Of a stretch of 64,000 nt of DNA, positions 44,629-52,592 are shown in pieces. A program made the translations under genes and the position numbers. The notes beneath the pieces are model-generated. The model did not search any database, was not told the origin of the DNA, and worked only from the letters and a program-made list of their open reading frames with translations. The stretch's first letter is position 1; every line of letters begins with the position of its first letter. Source of the DNA: Victivallis lenta (GTDB lineage: Bacteria > Verrucomicrobiota > Lentisphaeria > Victivallales > Victivallaceae); assembly GCF_009695545.1 (NCBI RefSeq), contig NZ_VUNS01000015.1, positions 1-64,000 of the forward strand, in the 5' to 3' direction.

Positions 44629-46218
44629 ATGAAATGGAAAAACAAATGCGGTGCGGACGGACTGAACGCCTGTACGAAAGTCGGAATGCTGTTAGCGGCG
44701 GTCTGCCTGATAGCCGGCTTGTGTCATGCGGAGGAAGGAAAGATATTTCCGATTGCCGGCGCGCCGGATCTCGAAAAGCTTGACTGGAAAGCCTCGGACG
44801 AATATTGCCGGGTTGAGATGCGGAACGGCAGGAAATTCCTTGTGATTGATGTTCCGCAGGGAAAGGAAAAGGGATCGCACTGGTTCCGCGCGGCCTTCGA
44901 CCCGGCTCCGCTTCGCGGAAAAAACGTTACTTTTCTATTCCGGTATCGGACGCAAAATGTTTCCACACCGCCGAAGAAATATTACGGCAGCAAATTTATG
45001 GTCAGTTACCGCGACGCTTCCTCGGGAGAGAAATTATGGCCGGACGCCGGACTGCAGGAGGGAAATGTCTCGTGGTGCGATGGAGCTTTGCAAGTGACCT
45101 TCCGCCCCGGAGCGGCCGATGCCGAAGTCATGCTCGGCTTGCAGGAAGTCTCGGGAAGAATCGAATTCGAATTCGATTCATTGAGGAGCGGTTCCGTATT
45201 CAGCCCCGCAGCCCGGATCAATTTGGACTATAAAGTCAAATATCCGCAGAAAACGGAAAAGCATTCCCGGCTGCGCGGCATGATGTCTCCGGCCGGCCCG
45301 ATGACAGAAGAAATGTTCCGTACCTTGAAACAGTGGAACGTCAATCTGGTTCGCATGCAAATCATGCGCAACTGGAACAAACTCAATACGGAACTTGACC
45401 TCGATGAGTATTACCGCTGGCTGGACAAGCGGCTCGATGAAATCGAGAATGCGACCAGACTTGCGGAAAAATACGGCATCCGGCTTATCATCGATCTGCA
45501 TTCTCCTCCCGGCGGAAAATCCTCCCTCAATCATATGAGAATGTTCTGTGAAAAAAAATATGCGGATGCTTTCCTTGACTGCTGGCGCAGAATCGCCGCC
45601 AGGTTCAAAGGCAATCCGGCCATCTATGCTTATAATCTGCTCAACGAGCCGGTACAGGCGGTGCCGGCTCCGTACGACTACTGGAATCTTCAACGGATGG
45701 CGGCAGCGGCTGTACGTGAAATCGATCCGGATACTGCGATCATGATTGAATCCAATGAAGCGTCCCGTCCGAGAGCCTTTGCATATCTGTCACCACTGAG
45801 GATGGACAATATCATCTATCAGGTCCACATGTACATGCCGTTGACCTATACGCACCAGCGAATCAGGACGGCGGGGCCCAAAATTGGCTATCCCGGCATG
45901 ATTGACGGAGAAATGTGGAACAAAGAAAAGATTCGGGAGACGCTTCAGCCGGTACGGGATTTCCAGCTGCGTCACAATGCCAGAATCTATGTCGGTGAGT
46001 TTTCGGCAGTCGCATGGGCTCCGGGCGCAGACCGTTACCTTCAGGATTGCATTGATATTTTTGAAGAATACGGCTGGGAGTGGAGTTACCATGCGTTTCG
46101 GGAATGGAATGGCTGGAGCGTTGAACACGAGGGAACCGGTCCGGACAACATTCGCCCGGCGAAGAATACAAGGCGCAGGGAAGTTCTGCTGAAGGCGTTC
46201 AGAAAAAACAACAAATAA
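44629..46218 (+). CDS. secreted GH5-type glycoside hydrolase, 529 aa
   Basis: A signal peptide with a hydrophobic core [16 protein letters not shown] is followed by a beta-rich module of about 170 residues (carbohydrate-binding-like) and a TIM-barrel GH5 domain. The barrel has [19 protein letters not shown] (acid/base Glu), YQVHMYMP and YVGEFSA (nucleophile Glu), then WSYHAF. It should cut beta-linked polysaccharides outside the cytoplasm. The ATG at 44629 has GAGGT upstream; a GTG at 44614 is possible. Its GC content is lower than that of its neighbours. An 89-bp copy of its 5' part lies at 46974. Confidence 0.88.
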   Translation: MKWKNKCGADGLNACTKVGMLLAAVCLIAGLCHAEEGKIFPIAGAPDLEKLDWKASDEYCRVEMRNGRKFLVIDVPQGKEKGSHWFRAAFDPAPLRGKNVTFLFRYRTQNVSTPPKKYYGSKFMVSYRDASSGEKLWPDAGLQEGNVSWCDGALQVTFRPGAADAEVMLGLQEVSGRIEFEFDSLRSGSVFSPAARINLDYKVKYPQKTEKHSRLRGMMSPAGPMTEEMFRTLKQWNVNLVRMQIMRNWNKLNTELDLDEYYRWLDKRLDEIENATRLAEKYGIRLIIDLHSPPGGKSSLNHMRMFCEKKYADAFLDCWRRIAARFKGNPAIYAYNLLNEPVQAVPAPYDYWNLQRMAAAAVREIDPDTAIMIESNEASRPRAFAYLSPLRMDNIIYQVHMYMPLTYTHQRIRTAGPKIGYPGMIDGEMWNKEKIRETLQPVRDFQLRHNARIYVGEFSAVAWAPGADRYLQDCIDIFEEYGWEWSYHAFREWNGWSVEHEGTGPDNIRPAKNTRRREVLLKAFRKNNK

Positions 46219-46237
46219 CCGGGAAGGAGAACCATTC

Positions 46238-46909
46238 ATGAAATATCAGAATAAATTCACTCTTATCGAATTACTTATTGTGATTGCGATCATCGCAATT
46301 CTGGCGGCCATGCTGCTGCCGGCATTGAACAGATCAAGAGAAGCGGCAAAGAAAACGCAATGCATCAATACACTCAAGCAGTATCTGTCGGCCGGACAGT
46401 TTTATGCCGCAGACTCCGATGGCTGGTGGGTTCCGGTGCGGGAACCGGGTTATGGCAGGCAGTGGTACAGAATTCCCGCATTCGTCAATTATCTCGGAAT
46501 CAAACGCAACAGTGATGCAGAATACACGGATCGCTTTCCTGTTTCACTGCTGTGCCCGGTTTCCCGGGGGGCTTTGCATGACCTGCAGAATGGAACCGGC
46601 AATGTTACCAGCTCTTATGGAATGAGTTATGCTACGGTCTGGGACACCACCAGAGTTTATCGGCTGAATCGGCTGAAGCGCCCGAGCTCTTCCGCATCAT
46701 GGACAGACGCGCTCGATTGGATGCTTTATAACAGCAACATGCCCGGTTATCTGGCCAATGAGGAAAGCATGGCAGGCGACGGAAGAGTTGCTTACCGTCA
46801 TTCGCAGTCGCTGAACGCCGGGATGCTCGACGGACATGTGACGAATTACAGTTACCGCTATTTGCAGCTTCCCGAGAACTTCAACCGGATGCTGAAGAAT
46901 TTTTACTGA
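46238..46909 (+). CDS. pseudopilin-like protein with H-x9-DG motif, 223 aa
   Basis: The N-terminus [20 protein letters not shown] and then [14 protein letters not shown] is a type IV prepilin/pseudopilin methylation segment, with Lys instead of Gly before the cleavage Phe. The C-terminus has [15 protein letters not shown], the H-x9-DG motif. Both traits are typical of the very large pseudopilin-like families of Lentisphaerota and Planctomycetota. The ATG has AAGGAG upstream and lies 19 bp after the GH5 stop, so the secreted enzyme and pseudopilin are probably co-transcribed. It may help secretion or display of the hydrolase; this is inference. Confidence 0.88.
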   Translation: MKYQNKFTLIELLIVIAIIAILAAMLLPALNRSREAAKKTQCINTLKQYLSAGQFYAADSDGWWVPVREPGYGRQWYRIPAFVNYLGIKRNSDAEYTDRFPVSLLCPVSRGALHDLQNGTGNVTSSYGMSYATVWDTTRVYRLNRLKRPSSSASWTDALDWMLYNSNMPGYLANEESMAGDGRVAYRHSQSLNAGMLDGHVTNYSYRYLQLPENFNRMLKNFY

Positions 46910-46973
46910 TACCGGAGAGGATAAAAAGAAGCACCTGTCATGGTGTATTGTCATCCCCCGAAGTCCTTTCCGC

Positions 46974-47062
46974 GTGATTGATGTTCCGCAGGGAAAGGAA
47001 GAGGGATCGCACTGGTTCCGCGCGACCTTCGACCCGGCTCCGCTTCGCGGAAAAGACGTCAC
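46974..47062 (+). pseudogene. 89-bp duplicate of the 5' part of the GH5 gene
   Basis: These 89 bases match 44842-44930 of the GH5 gene with only 4 substitutions and no gap, in the same orientation, and read [15 protein letters not shown]. There is no start or continuation: the match ends abruptly and unrelated sequence follows. This is a remnant of a tandem gene copy or of a recombination between paralogues. Confidence 0.85.
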
Positions 47063-47073
47063 GGCGGCAAGCC

Positions 47074-47139
47074 GGCTGCGGTTACGGCGAGGGCGTGACT
47101 CCGGCAGAAATTCAATCCCTGCTTGAAGTGTCGTCGTAA
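47074..47139 (+). pseudogene. C-terminal scrap of another gene
   Basis: Right after the GH5 copy the frame GCGYGEGVTPAEIQSLLEVS ends at a TAA at 47137-47139. It looks like a natural protein C-terminus but has no start and is fused to the GH5 remnant, so a deletion probably joined two broken genes. Family not recognised. Confidence 0.35.
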
Positions 47140-47148
47140 CCGCCAGGC

Positions 47149-47967
47149 TCAGAGCCGCGCGCGGTACTGGCGCGGCGAAAGACCGGTGCGGGCGCGGAAA
47201 GCGCGCGAAAAGTGGCAGGCGTCGAAGTAGCCGAGTTGCAATGCGATCTCGCCGATCGGGAGATCGCGCTGTTCGAGCAGAATGCGCGCCCGGCGAATCC
47301 TCAGGCAGCTGATGTAGCCGGTCGCCGATCCCCCGGTCCAGCGCCGGAAGGCGGCGCGGAACGCCGATGGACTCATGCCGGCCGTCTCCGCCAGTTTCCG
47401 GACTGAAACCGGTTCGGCCAGATGCCGGTCGATATAGGCCATGACCGCCGACATGCGTCCGGGGGACGGAGCGACGCCCCGCTCCGTCCCGTCATGACGC
47501 AGCATGCGGACGAAAAGATCCGTCAGAAGCGAACGGGCCAGCAGCCGGGCGCCCGGAGCGCCGCCGGTCAGTTCGCAAACCAGTCCGGCGGCAAGCGCTT
47601 CAAGCCCGTCCGCCTCCCCCGCCCCGAACGAATAGAGTTTGCGCGAATCGCGCCGCGTCCAGCCGTCGAAAAGCGCGGCAAGCTCCGGGTCGGACGCAAA
47701 AAACGCCGGGTCGAACAGGATGTTGTAAAAGACGCACTCCGGCTCCATCTCGTAGCTGTGCAAATCTTCGCTGCAGAGAACGAAAAGATCGCCGCTCAAT
47801 ACCGGATACGGAGACCCGTTGATCCGGCAGACGCCGGAACCGCGCGTCACCAGCATCAGCTCAACGCAGTCGTGCCGGTGAAGCGGAATCACCCCTGCCT
47901 TCCGGACCTGCCACGCCGCAACCGGAAACTCCTCCTTGCAGTAATCCCCAAGATGATAACAGTGCAT
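47149..47967 (-). CDS. AraC-family transcriptional regulator, 272 aa
   Basis: An N-terminal cupin sensor (IPLHRHDCVELMLVTRGSG; DLFVLCSEDLHSYEM) is followed by the double HTH (VSVRKLAETAGMSPSAFRAAFRRWTGGSATGY and LPIGEIALQLGYFDACHFSRAFRARTGLSPRQYR). I use the ATG at 47967 because GGAG lies six bases upstream; an ATG four codons earlier is weaker. Its target is unclear because the neighbours are gene debris; the GH5 row ending 46909 is one option. Confidence 0.85.
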   Translation of the reverse strand: MHCYHLGDYCKEEFPVAAWQVRKAGVIPLHRHDCVELMLVTRGSGVCRINGSPYPVLSGDLFVLCSEDLHSYEMEPECVFYNILFDPAFFASDPELAALFDGWTRRDSRKLYSFGAGEADGLEALAAGLVCELTGGAPGARLLARSLLTDLFVRMLRHDGTERGVAPSPGRMSAVMAYIDRHLAEPVSVRKLAETAGMSPSAFRAAFRRWTGGSATGYISCLRIRRARILLEQRDLPIGEIALQLGYFDACHFSRAFRARTGLSPRQYRARL

Positions 47968-48020
47968 CACACTCTCCATGCTTCAAACCGGCCCCGGAGC
48001 ACCTTCCGGAACGGTCCCCG

Positions 48021-48320
48021 TCACGAATCTTCCCGGACCAGCTCCATCACGATATTCTCCCACCGCGTCAGGCGTTCCGGCCGGTATCGGACCGTGCTGA
48101 TATCCTTCAGAATGAGTTCCACCGGGCAGTCGTGCTCCCGGCAGAGCGCCAGCGTGTTGCGCGTCTCCTCGCGGATCAGCGCCTCATCCATCTCCGGAAA
48201 GGCCAGCAGCGCCGGATTCGGCTTGCGCGAAAACACATACTCTCCGCCGAGCTCTTCGGCGCAGCGGTCCTGCTTTGCCCACGGACTTACCGACACCTTG
48301 CGCAAGTCAGGACATCGCGG
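48021..48320 (-). pseudogene. 5'-truncated uroporphyrinogen-decarboxylase-like gene
   Basis: The open frame begins abruptly after a stop at 48323-48321 and reads RCPDLRKVSVSPWAKQDRCA to ELVREDS. This corresponds to the last quarter of URO-D-like methyltransferase-type proteins (about 350-400 aa), including the S-V-S-P-W, SRKPNPA and LKDISTV blocks. No start codon with a binding site exists and the front three quarters are absent, so it is a dead fragment. It adds to the sign of local deletions between 46.9 and 48.4 kb. Confidence 0.6.
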
Positions 48321-48376
48321 TCATGAGAAAAATCCATTTGCCTTCCTCCCCCGGCTATTTCGGTTCCATATTCCGG

Positions 48377-49732
48377 CTACTGCTTCGACTGCAGGGATTT
48401 CACCGGCTCCCTGCGGCGCAGTTCCGGCATGATCCGGTCGCGGAAGATGACCGGATAGTAGAGAAGCGGATCGGTCACCACCTCGGATTTTCCGGTCAAC
48501 TGGCCGGCCCAGACCACCCGCCGGGTCGCCAGCTCGACGAGCTCCGCCCAGAAGACGACCGCCCCCTGACGCCGGAACGTTCCGCTGCCCGGCGCATCCG
48601 GCAGCGCGGTCGCTCCGGCGTAATCGACCCGGCAGATCAGCGCATAATCCGCATATTTCATGCCGGTGAAATCCCGGCGCTCCAGCAGGTCGGCGAAATT
48701 CTGATAATACGGAGAAAGAACGACACGGACTCCCCGGTCGAGCAGCAGAGCCTGAATGCTTTCGACGCTGCCGCCGCCATTCCCGCCGCCATCGAGCTCA
48801 ACAACGACCGTCTTGCCGGTTCCGGCCAGCGCGCCGGGCGCGGTGCCGTCCAGCTTCACGCGGCGAAACGCGCGGTCGACCAGAAGCTCGTTGGAAGGAC
48901 CGAACGCATAGCCGGAAAGATTGCCGGAATCCATCAGTGCGACCACGGCGGGCGAAATCGCCATCACGCTCGTTTCGCGCCCCATGGCGTCGTAGAGCCA
49001 GAGCAGCGGCTCGTTGTTGCCGACATAATTCCGATAGCTCTCAACCGGACCGGCCCAGAGCAGCCGGTCGTTCCGCACGTCGCAGAGTTCGAGCCACGCA
49101 CTCGCCGCCGCGAACCGCTGCAGGTACGGCAGGCCGTAACGGTTCGCGCTCCAGCTGCGGAATACGTCCAGCGAAATCGGGCGGGCGCGCAGAAAATAGT
49201 CGACACCGGCACTTTTCGCCCCCTCCGGCCCGTTCACATAAAGAGACCGGAACGCCTGTTCGAGCCCGGCGTCATAGCGGTCGATGACCGTCACCTTCTC
49301 GGCGTTCGCCGCCAGCAGCGAAACCAGCGCCTGCCGGACGACCCGTCCGGCTGGCCGTCCGTCGCCGACCACAACCGCCACCCGGGAACCGTCCTCCATT
49401 TTACCGAACACCGGAGCCAGGTTCCAGGTCAGCATGGCCTGCCGCTGCAGCGCCTCGTCGGTCATGCCCGAGAAGAATTCGCCGCGGCTGAAATCGAGCG
49501 TGCCGTCCTGCATGGCACGCGCCATCTCCCGGAATTTCCGCTCCACCAGAAGCGGGTTCGGCGCATCATCGCGGAGCGCTTCCGCAATGCGCGCCGTTTC
49601 ACGGCTGCTCATGCTCGCCTGCGACGGCGCGTTTTCCGGCGGGACGACCTCCTCCATGCCGTTCCGGCATCCGGCAATCACTCCGGCGGCAAAGACGGCA
49701 AGCGCGATCCGGCCGATTCCGTTTCTTCTCAT
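48377..49732 (-). CDS. lipoprotein with two CsgG/LpoB-like domains, 451 aa
   Basis: The signal sequence MRRNGIGRIALAVFAAGVIAGC gives a lipid-anchored Cys22. Two related halves follow. The first (about 110-250) has SRVAVVVGDG-, EKVTVIDRYDAG, DYFLRARPIS, LELCDVRNDRLLWAG. The second (about 305-440) has KTVVVELDGGG, VRVVLSP, ADYALICRVDY, AELVELATRRVVWAG. This alternation of an early strand, a mid DR/SP site and a late LLWAG strand resembles CsgG/LpoB-type lipoproteins. The start overlaps the upstream stop (ATGA). It is the last gene of a four-gene coupled operon; an envelope function is likely but unproven. Confidence 0.65.
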   Translation of the reverse strand: MRRNGIGRIALAVFAAGVIAGCRNGMEEVVPPENAPSQASMSSRETARIAEALRDDAPNPLLVERKFREMARAMQDGTLDFSRGEFFSGMTDEALQRQAMLTWNLAPVFGKMEDGSRVAVVVGDGRPAGRVVRQALVSLLAANAEKVTVIDRYDAGLEQAFRSLYVNGPEGAKSAGVDYFLRARPISLDVFRSWSANRYGLPYLQRFAAASAWLELCDVRNDRLLWAGPVESYRNYVGNNEPLLWLYDAMGRETSVMAISPAVVALMDSGNLSGYAFGPSNELLVDRAFRRVKLDGTAPGALAGTGKTVVVELDGGGNGGGSVESIQALLLDRGVRVVLSPYYQNFADLLERRDFTGMKYADYALICRVDYAGATALPDAPGSGTFRRQGAVVFWAELVELATRRVVWAGQLTGKSEVVTDPLLYYPVIFRDRIMPELRRREPVKSLQSKQ

Positions 49733-51327
49733 TTTCCCTGCTCCTTCTGCACCGGCAGAATGCCTTCGGCGATTTTTTTCATATCCTGCACGATCGTTCC
49801 GGCCAGAATGCCGGTACGCCGCACGTCGACGACTTCAAGCATGCGGCCCGGAAAATATTCCTCTCTGATCCGATCCACAAATGCTTTCTTCTCATAATTC
49901 CTGAGCTTCAATCTCTCATACGCATCGGCGGCGGTCAGGTAGTGCTCCGCATTCTGGTGCTTCCAGACGAATACGCCGTCCACGCTGTTCATGGCGATAT
50001 ACTCCTCCCAATGCCTGAACTCCGGCGTTCCCGGAATCAGGTCCAGAAGCTCGACCTTCAGCGGCTTCACATTGTCGGTCAGCAGCACATGCAGCTTGCC
50101 GCCCTTCCGCTCGTAGGCCGGAACCGTGATCTTCACGAGATACGGGCGGCTCTCGCGGATCAGCTCGAACGTGTGTTCGACCGGAGTCAGCTTGCCGTAC
50201 AGCTTTTCGACATCGGCCAGCAACGTGGAAAATTCGCCGAGCGGACCGTATTCAATGCGTACGCCGAAGAGCTCGCAGCTCCCGTATTTGCAGAAACGGT
50301 CGGCCGGGATCGGCTTCATGCCGGGCTTTCCGAACAGGAACACCCCTTCGCCATCCTGAATCGAGGTCCGGCTGGCCAGCACCGGGAACGGCCGCGAAAG
50401 CGAATCGTACTCGCGCGAGACCTTCATGGAGGAACCGAACAGGGCGAAGTCGTAAAACGACCGGCCGGCCGTAATCCCGCCGTAGAGCTCCGGCTTGCCG
50501 AAGAACATCGGAACGATCAGCTCCGGCACCGTCGAAAGGAACTCCGGGAAATCCGGCAGGCGGCGCGCCGTTTCGATCAGTTTCGGCAGCTCGTCGACGT
50601 CGAGCCGGTCGCAGGTGCCCAGCAGCGCGGCGAATTCGGGACGAAGTCCGGAAACTTCGGTCGGGGCCGGCGGTTTGCCGGCCAGCGGCGGCAGCAGGTA
50701 GAACTCATCGCTCAACCGGTCCATCGACTCGAGCACCTTCGGGTCCGACAGGTCGAAGCAGTCGGCCGACTCCCGGAAAATGCGCGTAAAACGCTTCTCG
50801 ACCGCCGCGAGCTCCTCCCGGCGGTCGGCCAGCTTCAGCATGGCGCGGAGCTTCCCGCCCTCGTCGAGCAGCTTCGCCGCGAATTTCCGGCGCTCTTCGC
50901 AGGCCGGATCGGCCAGCAGGACGCCGTAGGCCGCCACAGCCAGCTCCGCCCGGCCGGGCGGAGGGTCGGGCAGCAGAAGTTCGCCGAGCAGCTGCGCCGC
51001 CTCAAGGTCGCCCTTGCCGAGCGCGGCCTTCTCCCACCAGCCGAGCGCGGCATCGCGGTCACGCTGCACGCCGAAACCGTCAAGATGGAATTTGCCGAGT
51101 TCGACCATCGCCTTCGGATAACCGTTCTCCGCCGCGCGCGTCATCCAGAGAACAGAGAGCGCCGGGTCTCCGGAACGATAATATTCGGCCAGCTCATACT
51201 GGGCGGCCGGCTCCCCGTTCTCTGCCGCGCTCCGCATGCGGTCGAACGAAGAGCATCCGGACAGGGCCAGCAATCCGGCAACGGCCGGAATCAGTAAAAA
51301 ACGTTTCAAAATCCGCCTCTCTCTCAT
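49729..51327 (-). CDS. Sel1-repeat lipoprotein, 532 aa
   Basis: The lipobox LALSGC follows a short basic N-terminus. Sel1-like repeats cover about residues 25-110 (AAENGEPAAQYELAEYYRSG; AAENGYPKAMVELGKFHLDG; AALGKGDLEAAQLLGELL). The rest, about 400 residues, contains no domain I recognise. The ATG at 51327 overlaps the preceding stop (ATGA), which decides the start over a GTG seven codons earlier. Both ends of the gene are coupled by 4-bp overlaps, so it is made in step with its neighbours. It is probably a periplasm-facing scaffold of the operon's complex. Confidence 0.68.
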   Translation of the reverse strand: MRERRILKRFLLIPAVAGLLALSGCSSFDRMRSAAENGEPAAQYELAEYYRSGDPALSVLWMTRAAENGYPKAMVELGKFHLDGFGVQRDRDAALGWWEKAALGKGDLEAAQLLGELLLPDPPPGRAELAVAAYGVLLADPACEERRKFAAKLLDEGGKLRAMLKLADRREELAAVEKRFTRIFRESADCFDLSDPKVLESMDRLSDEFYLLPPLAGKPPAPTEVSGLRPEFAALLGTCDRLDVDELPKLIETARRLPDFPEFLSTVPELIVPMFFGKPELYGGITAGRSFYDFALFGSSMKVSREYDSLSRPFPVLASRTSIQDGEGVFLFGKPGMKPIPADRFCKYGSCELFGVRIEYGPLGEFSTLLADVEKLYGKLTPVEHTFELIRESRPYLVKITVPAYERKGGKLHVLLTDNVKPLKVELLDLIPGTPEFRHWEEYIAMNSVDGVFVWKHQNAEHYLTAADAYERLKLRNYEKKAFVDRIREEYFPGRMLEVVDVRRTGILAGTIVQDMKKIAEGILPVQKEQGK

Positions 51328-51998
51328 AATCCGGTGGAGATTCCCCACTTTTCCTCAACCTTCGGCCGTTCACTCTTCGGTCCGGCGACCGGAGACGTCA
51401 GCGACTTCGCCTTTTTTTCGCTTTCCGCGACCGGGTCTTTGACGCCGGACTTCGGGATCGGCGGCAGCGGCGTGAATTTCCCGCCCGCGACCTTGCCGAG
51501 CAGAATGTCCACCGGCTCATCCGAATACTGCACCCGGCGCAGCTCTCTGCCGTCGGCGTCCGCCAGAAGAATCAGCCCGTAGCGGTTGTGGAGATCGTAC
51601 ACCTTGATGATCTCGTCCTGGTTGTTCTTCAGCCGTGCGCTCTCCTGAACGCCCTGCCGGATATCGACCAGCACCGGGATGTAGGTGTCCGCCGCGCTCC
51701 GGAACTGCGTGCTCGGAAAAATCCGGTTGATCAGGTAGTCGCTCGGATCGTGCTTCGCCCCCGAATTGATATAGACGACCATGACCAGCCGGCCGTGCCG
51801 CGCGGCGATCCGTCTGGCCGCATTCAGGTTCGTATTCCAGACGATGCCGTAACGTTCCTCCTCATATTTCGCGCCGAACCGTTCCCGGACATACTCCCAG
51901 TTGAAATAACACCACGCCGCCCCGTAAAGGACGACGACCAGCAGCGCGAATTTGATCAGACGCCCCGCAAGAAGCCGGGCGGAATTCTGAACACTCAT
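51324..51998 (-). CDS. membrane-anchored thioredoxin-like protein without CxxC, 224 aa
   Basis: One N-terminal transmembrane helix (IKFALLVVVLYGAAWCYF) is followed by a thioredoxin-like domain: a helix with NLNAARRIAARHG, strand LVMVVYI, then YIPVLVDI and LILLADADGRELRRV. The usual CxxC is absent (YINSGAKHD in its place), so it is not a redox enzyme. The tail is proline/lysine-rich. It is a paralogue of the next gene upstream, sharing the YGIVWNT-LN-ARR block. The start overlaps that gene's stop (ATGA). Confidence 0.62.
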   Translation of the reverse strand: MSVQNSARLLAGRLIKFALLVVVLYGAAWCYFNWEYVRERFGAKYEEERYGIVWNTNLNAARRIAARHGRLVMVVYINSGAKHDPSDYLINRIFPSTQFRSAADTYIPVLVDIRQGVQESARLKNNQDEIIKVYDLHNRYGLILLADADGRELRRVQYSDEPVDILLGKVAGGKFTPLPPIPKSGVKDPVAESEKKAKSLTSPVAGPKSERPKVEEKWGISTGL

Positions 51999-52567
51999 GG
52001 CTTTTCCCCTCCCTGATTGACCGTATTGCCGGATGATCCCTCCTCCGGCTCCGAAAGTCTGCGCAGCAGCTCCCCGGCCGGTTCGCCCTGGTACGGGATG
52101 CGCCGCAACTGCTTCCCGGCGGCGTCGATGAGCAGCAAAGTGCCGCTGTCCCGCTCGCCGAGGTTGTAAATTCTGGAAATCTCCTCGCGGTTCCGGCGGA
52201 TTCGCGCCGGCTCCCGCGGCGTCCGGGCCGCCAGCAGAAGCACGTAATTCCCGGATTCGCGCCGGAACTCTTCCGTGTCCAGGACCCGCAAGGCAAGCAG
52301 ACCGGCCGCATGCGGATGGCTCTTCCGCTGCAAATCCAGATGGACGAGCAGGATTTCCCGGCCGCTTTCAGCGGCCTGACGCCGCGCCGTGTTGAGGCTG
52401 GTGTTCCAGACGATGCCGTACACCTCAGCCCGCTCCTTCGCCTCGAAATGCTCCCGGATGCGCCCCCGTTCCAGGTACAGCCAGACTCCTCCGGCAACGG
52501 CAGTCAGCACCAGAACCGCCCGGATCGCGCCGGCCCACGCCCGATTCGCCGCATTCGCTTTATCCAT
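51995..52567 (-). CDS. membrane-anchored thioredoxin-like paralogue, 190 aa
   Basis: Same architecture as the downstream gene: an N-terminal helix (AIRAVLVLTAVAGGVWLYL), then YGIVWNTSLNTARRQAAESG, ILLVHLDL, NYVLLLAAR and TLLLIDAAGKQLRRIPYQGE, also without CxxC. I start at the ATG at 52567, eleven bases after a GGGGGAGG stretch. It is the first gene of the coupled four-gene operon, 25 bp downstream of the mutase-like gene, which is on the same strand and may head the transcript. Confidence 0.6.
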   Translation of the reverse strand: MDKANAANRAWAGAIRAVLVLTAVAGGVWLYLERGRIREHFEAKERAEVYGIVWNTSLNTARRQAAESGREILLVHLDLQRKSHPHAAGLLALRVLDTEEFRRESGNYVLLLAARTPREPARIRRNREEISRIYNLGERDSGTLLLIDAAGKQLRRIPYQGEPAGELLRRLSEPEEGSSGNTVNQGGEKP

Positions 52568-52592
52568 GGAACTTTGCACCTCCCCCCTTATT

